Shown here in pieces: positions 1 through 8,800 of a DNA stretch of 64,000 bases. The position numbers and the translations under genes were made by a program. The notes beneath the pieces were generated by a model. That model ran no database searches. It saw only the letters and a list, made by a program, of their open reading frames with translations, and was not told the origin of the DNA. The first letter of the stretch is position 1, and every line of letters starts with the position of its first letter. The stretch lies in assembly GCA_017451385.1 (NCBI GenBank), contig JAFSPS010000031.1, positions 1 to 64,000 on the forward strand, read 5' to 3'. The DNA is from Bacteroidales bacterium (GTDB taxonomy: Bacteria > Bacteroidota > Bacteroidia > Bacteroidales > P3).

Positions 1-2
1 GC

Positions 3-134
3 CCCAAATACATCCAGAACTATCTCAGCGAGTACTGCTGGAAATTCAACAGAAGATACTTCGGCGACAAACTCTTCGAGAGACTGATTATTACATCCAT
101 AAATTATAAGAACGAATTTAGGTATAACATTTAG
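3..134 (+). CDS. IS1595-family transposase, C-terminal end (partial at window edge)
   Basis: An open frame enters from the left edge and stops at a TAG at 132-134, giving 43 residues. The segment YIQNYLSEYCWKFNRRYFG followed by a hydrophobic LFERLI stretch matches the conserved C-terminus of ISXO2/IS1595-type DDE transposases, where a 'FN-RR-F' block closes the catalytic domain. The start and catalytic residues lie outside the window, so it is unknown whether the element is intact. A second, 5' fragment of the same family lies at 3288-3611 in the same orientation; the two cannot be one continuous copy because an oppositely oriented transporter gene sits between them. Confidence 0.7.
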   Translation, partial: PKYIQNYLSEYCWKFNRRYFGDKLFERLIITSINYKNEFRYNI

Positions 135-468
135 TAATCATTTAAAGGAAACAACAACTCAAAGAAAACGAAAAAAATTCAGTTTTTCTATATGTAAATT
201 CACTAAATGCAAACTGGCCACATAGACCGCCACGACCATCTGTGAATCAATGTGAGGGAATAGCAATGGGATTGAAAGAGTTTCCTTGCCAGTCGGCGTA
301 CACCGCAATGCATTGGCTAAGGGATCCTTGATTGATGCACAGGTCTCACGCCTACGAATGTGCGTTGGCTGTGTTAACTATTCGTATTCTCACCTCGGCA
401 CACAATCCTACTTTTTCCTTCATTCGGATTGATAGGGGAAAAGCAATTCCTTATCCATCCACGCGATG
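135..468. other. Intergenic stretch with no recognised gene; possible structured RNA relic
   Basis: This 334-bp gap lies between the transposase end and the stop of the minus-strand ABC transporter. No convincing coding frame is present. Part of it (about 225-415) has higher GC than the flanks and contains short complementary segments, for example GCACA and TGTGC around 340-365, so it could fold. It was compared by eye with riboswitches and group II intron ends but no diagnostic motif was found. Confidence 0.3.
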
Positions 469-3189
469 TTACAACAAGAGTTTTACTCGGAAGCCTCGCT
501 TGGTGGGTTCTTCCACTACTTGGCGGCATAGGCCAGACAGCTCGCTGCGCTGGGCGTCGGTGAGGGGTGTGGACTCCATCTTCTCCACCATGAAGTCGAG
601 GGCAGTAACATCCGACTGCTCGCTGTGGGTGATGCGCACCGTGATGGGACGGTGGGCGGTCATCACCTCGTTGAGCATCTTGTCGGTCAGCTGCTGTGCC
701 TTCTCTTGTCTCTCGGCAATGCCGTATTTATGGCAAAAAGCGTTGATAGACGAATACATCCCGAGGAAGTCGAAGTCGGGACCATCAATCTCGAACACCT
801 CCTTGCGGATGCGCTGTATGAAAGATTTGGTGGCACTGTGAACGGGAGCCTCGAAAATCTGCGCTGGCGAACCGTCCTCGTGGATATAGCCATCATACAT
901 GAAGAAGATGCGCGTACTCACGTCGTGGGCGAACTTCATCTCGTGGGTAACGATGAGCATGGTCATGCCCTCTTTGGCCAGCTGGCGAATGACGCTGAGC
1001 ACCTCGCCCACCATAGTGGGGTCGAGAGCCGAGGTCGGTTCGTCGAAGAGGATAGCGTCGGGCTTCATGGCAAGGGCACGAGCAATGGCCACACGCTGTT
1101 TCTGTCCGCCAGAAAGACTCGACGGATAGACATCAGCCTTCTCTGCCAATCCCACTTTACGCAGGAGCGCTATTCCCTCCTCGCGCGCTTTCCCTGGCTC
1201 TTCATGGAGCAGTTGGCAGGGGGCGAAGATGACGTTTTCCAGCACTGTCTTATGCTCGAAGAGGTTGAACGACTGGAACACCATACCCATCTTTTGTCGC
1301 ATTTTATTGACGGGATAGCCCTTGGCAAGGATATTCTCGCCTTCTACGATGATGCTGCCGCCGGTGGGACGTTCCAGCAGGTTGAGGCACCGCAGCAAGG
1401 TACTCTTGCCTGTACCCGAAGGGCCGATGATGGAGATGACCTCGCCACGATGTATGTCGGCATTGATGTCGCGCAACACCTCCAATCCGCCATAGTTCTT
1501 CTTCAAATGGGAGATGCGGAATATAGGCTGATCAGTGTCCTGTGATTTTGAATCTTGAGTTTCAATTTTTGCATTTCGTTTTTTCAAAATCAAAAAACCA
1601 ACAACGCCACCTATAACAATAAGTATAACCACCGCCCACGGCCATTTTGAATTAGTGGTTTCTGAATCTGTTTTTTGATTTTCAAGAGTAAGCATCCCCG
1701 CCTCACCTTTGCGGGTGAGGAACAAGATATGTTCCTCAAGGTAGCCGTCGGAGAAAAGCACCTGCTTCTGCCGCTCTTCGGTGGCACTGATGGCACCCAT
1801 AGCCATGTCGGCCTTGCCCGTCTGCACGGCGGGGATTTGCGATGCAAAGTCCATGATGAGGTACTCCAGCTGCCATCCGCGCCGATTGACCCATTCAGTC
1901 AGCAAGTCGGGCTCCAATCCCGCCGGCTTACCAGAAACGATGAAGTTGAACGGTGGCAGGGCCGAGTAGGTAGCCACACGCAGGATGCGTCCCGTACCGC
2001 GTTGGCGGGGAGGCGTCAGCGACGAGGGATCATCGGCATTTCGCCATCGGTCGTAAATCTGCTGGTAGGTGCCGTCGCTGCGGATTTCAGCCAGAAAGTT
2101 GTCGAAGTCCTGCTTCAACTCGGTGTTGTCCAAGCGGAAACAGGCACCGATAGACGTTGATGGCAGGCAGGCATTCACCGTGTCCACCTTCGAAGCTATC
2201 TCCTTGTTGAATACCACCGAAAGGTTTCCATCGGTAGCCACATCCAACTTGCCGTTCTCCAATGCTACCAGCACGTCGGTATAGTTGGTCATGCGCATAA
2301 TGTCGGCATCGGGAGCCATCTCGGTAACAGCCATATCCTGTATGCTGCCAATAATGACGCCGACGCGCTTGCCGCTGAGAGCCTTGAACACATCCGGCAC
2401 ATCCGACTGGTCAGCACTTTGAGCTGTGGTTTCACCGCCACCTACCCATGTAGGCACATAGCACACCATTCCACCTACCGCCAGCAGCAACGCCGCTACG
2501 AGGGCTTTCACGCGCTGCCGTTTCGCCAGCGACTGTAGTAGCAATCCGATAAGCCACGCCATGAGGAAATAGATGATAGCCGTAACGATAAGGGGGAAGA
2601 ATGCATCGAAGGTGCGCGAACGTATCAGGTCGGAAGCGCGCGTCATGTCGGCCACGGCAATATATCCTACTATACTCGTACCTTTCAGCAAACTCACTAC
2701 CTCGCCTTGATAGACGGGCATGACGTTCCTTACGACCTGCGGCATCACAATTTTGAAGAAGGTCTGCCGCCTCGTAAAGCCGAGGGCCAGACCTGCCTCC
2801 GTCTGTCCACGGTCTATGCCTTGAATAGTGGTGCGGAGCATCTCGCTGATGTAGGCCGCCGTGTTCATAGCAAAAGTTACAATGGCCACCACAATGCCCG
2901 TGGCATCCAACGGAGCCATAAACACATAATACATAAGCATAAGCAACACAAGCACCGGCGTGCCGCGCATCAGGTCGATATACACCTTGGCAGTGCGTTG
3001 CAGCCATGCTCTGCGGCTCATACGCATCCAGCATACCAGGCCGCCCAACAGGGTGCCCAGCAGAGTGGCACACAGCGTAATGAGCAGCGTTACCTGCAAA
3101 CCGTCGAGTATCATCCTATAGCGATCATCTACTATTAGGTTGTTGTTAAAGCTCTCGGCTATGATTCCCATTATGTTCAGAATTTCCAT
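469..3189 (-). CDS. Fused amino-acid ABC transporter: permease, binding-protein lobes and ATPase in one chain
   Basis: A 906-aa protein joins all parts of a polar amino-acid uptake system. Residues about 20-240 are a HisM/GlnP-type inner-membrane permease with several membrane spans and an EAA-like loop. Residues about 265-385 resemble lobe 2 plus the C-terminus of a family 3 solute-binding protein, and about 400-500 resemble lobe 1, so the lobe order is reversed relative to free binding proteins. One more membrane span (about 515-535) leads to an ATPase with Walker A GPSGTGKS at 589-596, signature LSGGQ at 692-696 and Walker B FDEP with E717. The last ~100 residues form an extra domain I do not recognise. 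The topology would put the lobes in the periplasm and the ATPase in the cytosol. ATG 3189 is the first start in a good permease N-terminus; no clear SD is visible. Substrate is not identifiable. Confidence 0.88.
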   Translation of the reverse strand: MEILNIMGIIAESFNNNLIVDDRYRMILDGLQVTLLITLCATLLGTLLGGLVCWMRMSRRAWLQRTAKVYIDLMRGTPVLVLLMLMYYVFMAPLDATGIVVAIVTFAMNTAAYISEMLRTTIQGIDRGQTEAGLALGFTRRQTFFKIVMPQVVRNVMPVYQGEVVSLLKGTSIVGYIAVADMTRASDLIRSRTFDAFFPLIVTAIIYFLMAWLIGLLLQSLAKRQRVKALVAALLLAVGGMVCYVPTWVGGGETTAQSADQSDVPDVFKALSGKRVGVIIGSIQDMAVTEMAPDADIMRMTNYTDVLVALENGKLDVATDGNLSVVFNKEIASKVDTVNACLPSTSIGACFRLDNTELKQDFDNFLAEIRSDGTYQQIYDRWRNADDPSSLTPPRQRGTGRILRVATYSALPPFNFIVSGKPAGLEPDLLTEWVNRRGWQLEYLIMDFASQIPAVQTGKADMAMGAISATEERQKQVLFSDGYLEEHILFLTRKGEAGMLTLENQKTDSETTNSKWPWAVVILIVIGGVVGFLILKKRNAKIETQDSKSQDTDQPIFRISHLKKNYGGLEVLRDINADIHRGEVISIIGPSGTGKSTLLRCLNLLERPTGGSIIVEGENILAKGYPVNKMRQKMGMVFQSFNLFEHKTVLENVIFAPCQLLHEEPGKAREEGIALLRKVGLAEKADVYPSSLSGGQKQRVAIARALAMKPDAILFDEPTSALDPTMVGEVLSVIRQLAKEGMTMLIVTHEMKFAHDVSTRIFFMYDGYIHEDGSPAQIFEAPVHSATKSFIQRIRKEVFEIDGPDFDFLGMYSSINAFCHKYGIAERQEKAQQLTDKMLNEVMTAHRPITVRITHSEQSDVTALDFMVEKMESTPLTDAQRSELSGLCRQVVEEPTKRGFRVKLLL

Positions 3190-3264
3190 TGTTATTTTTT
3201 TAATGAATATTAAATTTTTTACCTAAAAGCGCGGGGTGTATCGTGATTTGGCATACCCGTTATC

Positions 3265-3272
3265 TATCTTTG
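3265..3272 (+). promoter_or_regulatory. -7 box (TATCTTTG) before the IS1595 fragment
   Basis: TATCTTTG matches the Bacteroidetes TAnnTTTG consensus. A TTTG at 3247-3250 is only 14 bp away, shorter than the usual ~19 bp, so the -33 element is doubtful. It lies 15 bp before the transposase ATG at 3288 and probably belongs to the insertion sequence. Confidence 0.4.
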
Positions 3273-3287
3273 CAAAAAAAATAGATT

Positions 3288-3611
3288 ATGAATATTGTTG
3301 AATTTAACGATTTGTTTCCCAATGAGTAAGCTTGTAAAATGAAATTGAAAGAGTATAGAGAAAAAGAGGGTGTTATATGTCCCATGTGTGGATGCAAGCA
3401 CCACTACTGGAAGCAGGACAAGCAGTGCTTCGAATGCAAGGAGTGCGGTTACAGGCAAAGCCTCAAGGCGAATACGGTCATGCATGGCAGCCAATTGCCG
3501 TTGCGGTATTGGTTTGTCACGATGCATCTCCTCACAAGCACCAAAAAGAGCTTTTCCGCCTCTGAACTTCAGCGGCAGCTGGGACACAAGAACTACAATC
3601 CAATATGGGTT
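3288..3611 (+). pseudogene. IS1595-family transposase, 5' fragment with an in-frame stop
   Basis: The frame from ATG 3288 reads MNIVEFNDLFPNE, then TAA at 3327-3329, then continues as ACKMKLKEYREKEG in the same frame. This is the usual IS1595 N-terminus split by a nonsense codon. Downstream lies the family's zinc ribbon (CPMC and CKEC, about 3378-3446) and the conserved block LPLRYWFVTMHLL followed by RQLGHKNYNPIW. The frame ends right after NPIW at a TAA (3612-3614) where the sequence switches to Rhs-tip DNA of the opposite strand. The catalytic DDE domain is missing, so the fragment is dead on two counts. Confidence 0.8.
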
Positions 3612-3914
3612 TAATCCAATAACTGGCAGATATAGCCATCCCCAAATTTGGCTATCGAAATTGTGTCCATATTCATGCATAAAAACTTTGTAAGAATCTA
3701 TCTTTGTAATATATATATCAAATCTATCATTTATAATTTGATCAGTCCATACGTTAGAAAAAGATTCTATTGATAAGCCTTTATATCTGTAATCAGGATT
3801 CCTCCATTCTTCTTTCGTTGCAAAAGTAACTCCGCCCAAATAATCAACTCTATCCACATCGCCATAAATATTTCTTACTTGTGAAAGGGAATATCCAACC
3901 TCTGTCTGCGGCAG
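3606..3914 (-). pseudogene. Displaced Rhs C-terminal tip fragment 3 (HEYGH metallopeptidase-like)
   Basis: Read on the minus strand, the sequence starts five bases after the stop of the lipoprotein at 3919-4458 with LPQTEVGYSLSQVRN, then VDRVDYLGGVTFATKEEW, then FMHEYGHNFDSQ and LPVIGLNPYW. This aligns with residues about 1880-1983 of the intact Rhs protein. A stretch of about 51 bp (3804-3854) is identical to 6183-6233 in the Rhs gene. It has no start or Rhs core of its own, and its 3' end is cut by the IS1595 fragment. The minus frame runs on into antisense IS sequence, making a chimeric open frame that is not a real protein. Its own downstream immunity gene would have lain where the IS now sits. 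Confidence 0.8.
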
Positions 3915-3918
3915 TTAA

Positions 3919-4458
3919 TTAGTAATCTCTAATCTTATTTCCTTTTTCGTCGTAAGTCCCGTAAGGCGGCCACATCTTGATATCTTTCATTTCTTCGGTT
4001 GGCGGGAAAAACAAGCACCTTCTTTGGCTATTATCGAAATATTCTTTGTTATAATACTTGATTGCTTGTTGAATCCCCATGTCATATCTTTGTAGGATCA
4101 AATATTTTTGTCTTACGTTATAATAAGAGTATTCGTCAATATCAGTCGCTTTAATAATGAAAAAAGACAGAGTGTCCGTATGAAGACTTTTATATAGTCT
4201 CTCTATATATTCGCTACTATTAAGGTGTTCTATCACAAAGGTTTTCTCGCCGGGAGTACATCTATACATACTTATGTCCGATGAGGAAATGTCAGGTAAT
4301 AATGTATCTGGATAAACAGTATAATTTTCGTTGAGTTTATCAGGATCAATGACAAATATATCATAATCGCTATTGTTCTGAATAGCGAGATAGTTCATAA
4401 AATCACAACCGCTACAAAGCGGCAGAAATATAAGTAAAAAAAATTTTATTCGCTTCAT
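3919..4458 (-). CDS. Small lipoprotein, candidate immunity protein of displaced tip 2
   Basis: A 179-aa protein with an SPII signal (MKRIKFFLLIFLPLCSGC), so it is probably lipidated at Cys18 and held in the periplasm or outer membrane. No known domain is recognised. Its last ~30 residues (FFPPTEEMKDIKMWPPYGTY, then a DEKGNKIRDY tail) are nearly the same as the end of the lipoprotein at 5358-5861, while the middle diverges. An early IQNNSDYDIFVID segment matches a similar stretch in both sister lipoproteins. It starts 12 bp after tip fragment 2, just as the intact Rhs gene is followed by its own lipoprotein. Position, size and divergence pattern suggest immunity, but this is inference. Confidence 0.75.
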   Translation of the reverse strand: MKRIKFFLLIFLPLCSGCDFMNYLAIQNNSDYDIFVIDPDKLNENYTVYPDTLLPDISSSDISMYRCTPGEKTFVIEHLNSSEYIERLYKSLHTDTLSFFIIKATDIDEYSYYNVRQKYLILQRYDMGIQQAIKYYNKEYFDNSQRRCLFFPPTEEMKDIKMWPPYGTYDEKGNKIRDY

Positions 4459-4470
4459 GATAATGCGTAT

Positions 4471-4746
4471 TTATGGTAACGGATTTTTTCTATCATCCCA
4501 CGTAATATTATAATATTTCCAAAAGTAGGAACTTGCTAAAGAATTTGCGATTAATTCGGTGTAAAAATAATCGTGATTATATTTTGGTATTTTACCATCA
4601 AGCATTGCACTGATAAAACTCGGAATCCCTATACCAAGCAGATATGCAAGTCCCCATCGTTGGCTATCAATACTATGACCATATTCGTGCATAAAAATCC
4701 GATATGGATCTTTGAATTTTATGTATTGTTCAAACTTGTTTATATT
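4471..4746 (-). pseudogene. Displaced Rhs C-terminal tip fragment 2 (HEYGH metallopeptidase-like)
   Basis: Directly after the stop codon of the lipoprotein at 4747-5196, and in the same frame, the minus strand reads NINKFEQYIKFKDPYRIF, then MHEYGHSIDSQRWGLAYL, ending ELIANSLASSYFW and ITWDDRKNPLP. This covers the last ~90 residues of the metallopeptidase-like tip, including HEYGH and the downstream ExxAN that also occur in the intact Rhs protein (residues about 1941-2020). There is no Rhs core or start; the ATG within MHEYGH is internal. It is a cut-off tip kept with its downstream lipoprotein. Confidence 0.8.
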
Positions 4747-5196
4747 TTATGGAAGGTCTATTGTGAAATTATTTTTGCGCCAGAAGTCCAAAGACGAATC
4801 ATTACAATCTATTACTTTTATTGGTTTAATAAAATGTATCAATCCAGCCATATTTTTAAAAAATAACTGAGTGTCATTAGTGAGCTCCTTATAACTGAAA
4901 TATAACACATGTTGTGTTCGGTAATTGTGTTCTTTGTCATATTCAATCAAATCTTCTAAGCAGTCTCTATATGCATACATATATTTCTTGATTTCCTTGG
5001 GTTCAACCGAACACAAATTATGCAGGTAAAAATAAATAGAGTCCGTTTCCGTTTTCATTTTCATAGGAGAATATACATATATTATCCGATCATCTGTATT
5101 ATTAAAGTAGATATGCCTATGGCATACGGCTGATTCGGGTTCCTCACATGAATGTAATGTGAGTAATACAACAAATAATAAAAATATTTTTTTCAT
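4747..5196 (-). CDS. Small lipoprotein, candidate orphan immunity protein
   Basis: A 149-aa protein with signal MKKIFLLFVVLLTLHSC and a lipobox Cys at 17. It has the IYFNNTDDRIIYVYS segment that resembles IQNNSDYDIFVID and IENNTSDTIFCAY in the two sister lipoproteins, but lacks their shared C-terminal tail. It has its own promoter-like sequence (5226-5257) rather than following a toxin gene closely. The next sequence downstream is tip fragment 2, starting right after its stop, which suggests the gene was left behind when a tip cassette recombined. The function is unknown; immunity is inferred from context. Confidence 0.72.
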   Translation of the reverse strand: MKKIFLLFVVLLTLHSCEEPESAVCHRHIYFNNTDDRIIYVYSPMKMKTETDSIYFYLHNLCSVEPKEIKKYMYAYRDCLEDLIEYDKEHNYRTQHVLYFSYKELTNDTQLFFKNMAGLIHFIKPIKVIDCNDSSLDFWRKNNFTIDLP

Positions 5197-5220
5197 TGTA
5201 TATTTTTCTGATTATAAGTA

Positions 5221-5317
5221 AGTGGCAAATTTAATTTACATTTTTATATAATATAAAATATTGATAATATAATTGTTGTATTGTCTTATGATGCATAACA
5301 ATATTGAACAGTTACTT
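5221..5317 (-). repeat. Copy A of a ~96-bp dispersed AT-rich element
   Basis: On the minus strand this segment begins AAGTAACTGTTC, passes ATTGTTATG and ACAACAATTATA, and ends GTAAATTAA-TTGC. It matches 59449-59544 on the plus strand over its whole length with roughly 80% identity by eye. In this copy the last part forms the -7 box of the lipoprotein gene at 4747-5196, so the element may be a mobile or conserved promoter region. Confidence 0.6.
5226..5257 (-). promoter_or_regulatory. Promoter for the orphan lipoprotein (4747-5196)
   Basis: On the minus strand TAAATTTG (5233-5226) matches the TAnnTTTG -7 consensus. A TTTA lies 20 bp upstream in place of TTTG. The transcript would start near 5219, leaving a leader of about 23 nt before ATG 5196. 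It gives the displaced cassettes their own expression, independent of the Rhs gene. Confidence 0.6.
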
Positions 5318-5357
5318 ACACTAATATTTTTCATTAACATTTTTGTGCTAAACACAA

Positions 5358-5861
5358 TTAATAATCCCTAATCTTGTTTCCTTCTTCATCATATGTCCCG
5401 TATGGAGGCCACATCTTCACGTGTTTCATTGCTTCTGTTGGAGGGAAAAAAACAGTACACTTCTTATTATTTGTGCGTTCTATTGCGTTGGCATCGTCTA
5501 TTGAAACATAATAAATCTGCACAACGCAAAGTCTTTGATTTTGTCGCAATGTGTCTTTACGGCAAATGACATAAACGACAGTGTCTACATTCAATTCTTT
5601 GTACATATATTCATTATTAATGCTCTTAAGTTCTTGTGCATTTGCAAAAATCATATAAACAGCACGTTCACTTTTACCAGGAACTATACAATAATTCTCA
5701 ATATTATTCGTGTCGAAATCTTTTTGTATTGCATTTTCAATATAAGCACAAAAAATTGTATCTGAAGTATTATTCTCAATACTAAACCCCGTGCCTCCTA
5801 ATACCATGAAACACGATGAAAACATAGGAATAAATACTAACAATATTAATTTCTTTTTCAT
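5358..5861 (-). CDS. Small lipoprotein, candidate immunity protein for the Rhs tip
   Basis: A 167-aa protein with signal MKKKLILLVFIPMFSSC, probably lipidated at Cys17. It begins 6 bp after the Rhs stop codon, the classic position of a polymorphic-toxin immunity gene. The body has no recognised domain; the C-terminus (FFPPTEAMKHVKMWPPYGTY followed by DEEGNKIRDY) is almost identical to that of the lipoprotein at 3919-4458. Base composition is much more AT-rich than the Rhs core. A lipoprotein immunity would act outside the cytoplasm, which would fit a toxin tip that reaches the periplasm. This role is inference from synteny. Confidence 0.8.
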   Translation of the reverse strand: MKKKLILLVFIPMFSSCFMVLGGTGFSIENNTSDTIFCAYIENAIQKDFDTNNIENYCIVPGKSERAVYMIFANAQELKSINNEYMYKELNVDTVVYVICRKDTLRQNQRLCVVQIYYVSIDDANAIERTNNKKCTVFFPPTEAMKHVKMWPPYGTYDEEGNKIRDY

Positions 5862-5867
5862 ATTCTA

Positions 5868-8800
5868 TTATCTTGGATTGTTCTTATCATTCCAGTCTGT
5901 ATCATTGAAGTATCGTGCCGCGTGGCGATTTGCCCATCTTTCTACAAGTATCCCATGCTGAATACTCGGATCTTTAATAGCCCAGTAAGCACTATTAAAT
6001 CCTACGACAGTTAAATACAGCCATCCCCACATCTGACTATCAAAATTATGTCCGTATTCATGCATAAAAACCTGATACGGATCGTTGAATTTTATGTATT
6101 GTTCAAAATCACCTTCAATTTTTTGATTTGTCCACACATTAGAAAAAGGGCCCAATGATACCCCTTCGTATCTTCCGCCCGCCCATTCTTCTTTCGTTGC
6201 AAAAGTAACTCCGCCCAAATAATCAACTCTATCAACCCAGCCTGCAGCATTTCTAGCTTGCGATACATTATAGCCAAGCCATGTTTGTGGCAACTCCCCT
6301 GTATATCGAGTAATAGCTTGTGATAAACCATGCCATCCTTGTTCATCAAAATAGAATTGTCCTAATAGTATTTTGAAGGCATTTTGAGGATGTGTTACCA
6401 TGCCTGCTACCGTTGTAACAGCATCAATAGTATGACCAATATCCCAAATCGCATTCAATGTCTCTCCGGCTCCAGCCAGCCATGACATTCCCGTCATTTG
6501 TCCGACCCCTGTTAATAATTGTGGACCATAACCTCCTATTGCAACAGACAATGCTCCGCCTACAGCACCTGTCCCGAAGTACATCAGCCCTTGTCCGAAA
6601 TTCTCGACATCACCTTGGCTGATATGGATTCCGAGGTTTATAGCTCCTCCGACTACCGCTCCAATAAGCATTGCTAATAAGATGGATTCACCATCAGGAT
6701 CGACATACATCACGGGGTTGTTGTTGCAATAGGTGTAGCGGTTGTAGCTTTGCGTGGAGTACGGGAACTGTACCTGCGGGTCGGGCGAGAAGAAGCGTGC
6801 TATCACAGGGTCGTAGAGGCGGGCACCCGTGTTGATGATGCGGAAGCGGTCGTAGTGCTCGTGTCCGGTGAAGCCGCGACGGAAGAGATGCGACACCGCC
6901 GTGTCGGCCAGCCTCCAATTCGATGCCATCATGCGGTTGCCCCACGGGTCGAAATGATTAGCCTGCACCACATGGCCCGCTTCGTCAAGCACGCGCTCCC
7001 AGCTGCCCAACAGGTCGGTCTGGATATAGAACATGGTGTCGCGCGTGTAGGCAGCCTCGTCATGACGCATCCTTACGGCTACGGGGCGACCCTCGAAATA
7101 GACGAAGCCATAGTAGCGTGAGAAACTTGAGAATCGCTCTTTCTCGTAGTCCTTGAACACATAGTATGTGGTGCATACGGCGGTGCCGTTCTGCAACAGA
7201 CGTGTGTGGGTAAGGTGTCCGTCGTAGTTGTAGTAGAGCATGAGGCGGTCGCTGCCTTCCTCTATCTGCGAGGGGCGGTTGAAAGCGTTGTAGGTTACGG
7301 CGCATTGTGTTGGCGAGATTCTTCCATTGTTCGCGTTAATGGCAGACACGGCATTGGGTTTAGCCAACTCGTAAGAATAGCTCTCTCCAGTGTGAATTTT
7401 ACCATTACTCAACATGTTGCCGTTGGGCGAGTAGCTAAATGTGTATGGCGCTGAACCGCCATTGCTTGTAACGTTATACAAATTAAGGCGTCCGAAATTG
7501 TCGTAATAGTAGTGTTCGTGCTGTCCACTTTTTTCTTCTCTGCGAAGCTTTAAGTAACCGTTAGTCTTATACTCGTAACTATTAACCGCGAAGAAGTCGC
7601 TCACGTCATAGTGTTCCGACGGGTTATAGGGGGCTATGATTCCGCCACCGCCACCAATAGTGTCGCGCAGGGGCGTAGCCGGGATCCTCCATCCGTACTG
7701 CTGCAGGACGGGAAGCCCATATTCATTGTATGCATATTTTACTCCAGTGTTGTTGCCATACCATGCGCGTGTGATGTGCCGCATTTTGTCGCGTCTGTCA
7801 ACAAAGAAGATAACCTCGCCCGTTGAAACATCCTGTACCGACTCCGGCTCGCCATAGATGTTGTAGATATAGCGCACGGTGAAACCATCAGGGTAACGCA
7901 TGGTGAATAGCTGCCCATCACTATTGTATGTGTATTTATGCGTATAGTTTGTTGTGAGTATGCGTCGCAGTTCCGATGAGACGCGTCCGCAGTTGTCGTA
8001 AATAAAACGATGTCTAACAGTGCTGCCTTCAACAACTTTCCATAGCTGTCCGCAGCGTGCGGATGTATCGACGTTATCATCGTAATAGACATACTGGTAG
8101 GTGGTGGCAGAGGCTGAAGGTGCCTTGGTTTTGCGTGAAGCCACACGGCCAATGGCATCGTAGGTGAACGTGACAACATTGCCGTTGGCATCGGTCTGCG
8201 TCAGCACCTCGCCCCATCCGTTGTATGTCGTAGTGGTGAGCCCTGCGTTTGGGTCTTTTATGCTGATGCGTCGCCCACGATTGTCGGCAACAATACGAGT
8301 GGTGTCGTTATTGTATATGATGAGTGTCTCGTAGTAGTATTTGCCACTCTTTTTTATGATGTTGTATTTATAGTTTATCGTACCTCCGCGGTCTTCGACT
8401 TGGACTGTGCGTCCAGCGGCATCGTAGTATGTCTTTGTGAATGTGTTGTCGTTGCGATTCACCTGTTCATAGTACAGATGGTCGTTTGAAGTGTAGGTTT
8501 CGGGATGGTAGGTATATGTATTGTTCACATAGTGCGACGTCTCCGACGTGGTGCGTCCATAGATGTCGTAGGTGAAGTTGCGGCACTGCTTGATAACGGC
8601 GTTGAGTGTGTCGTATGGGATTAGCGTTTCGCGTACCTTACGTCCCTTTCTATCGTACTCGACATCTTGATAGCCTTGTCCTGCTGTATGTGTAAGGATT
8701 GTACGTCCCAGACAGTCGTTATAGTATGTAACAGATGGTCTGGCGTGGGGGCTGGCGATGCTGCGCGTCACCGCATTAGCAATGCTGCTACCAGCGTAAC

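Noticed and set aside
225-415. Group II intron end or riboswitch
   Set aside because: No domain V/VI sequence, reverse transcriptase or known aptamer core could be recognised; kept only as an unexplained stretch.
4693-5196. Read-through fusion of the orphan lipoprotein with tip fragment 2 (same frame, single TAA between)
   Set aside because: The stop is a normal end for a lipoprotein, and no recoding signal is visible; noted because the frames are in register.
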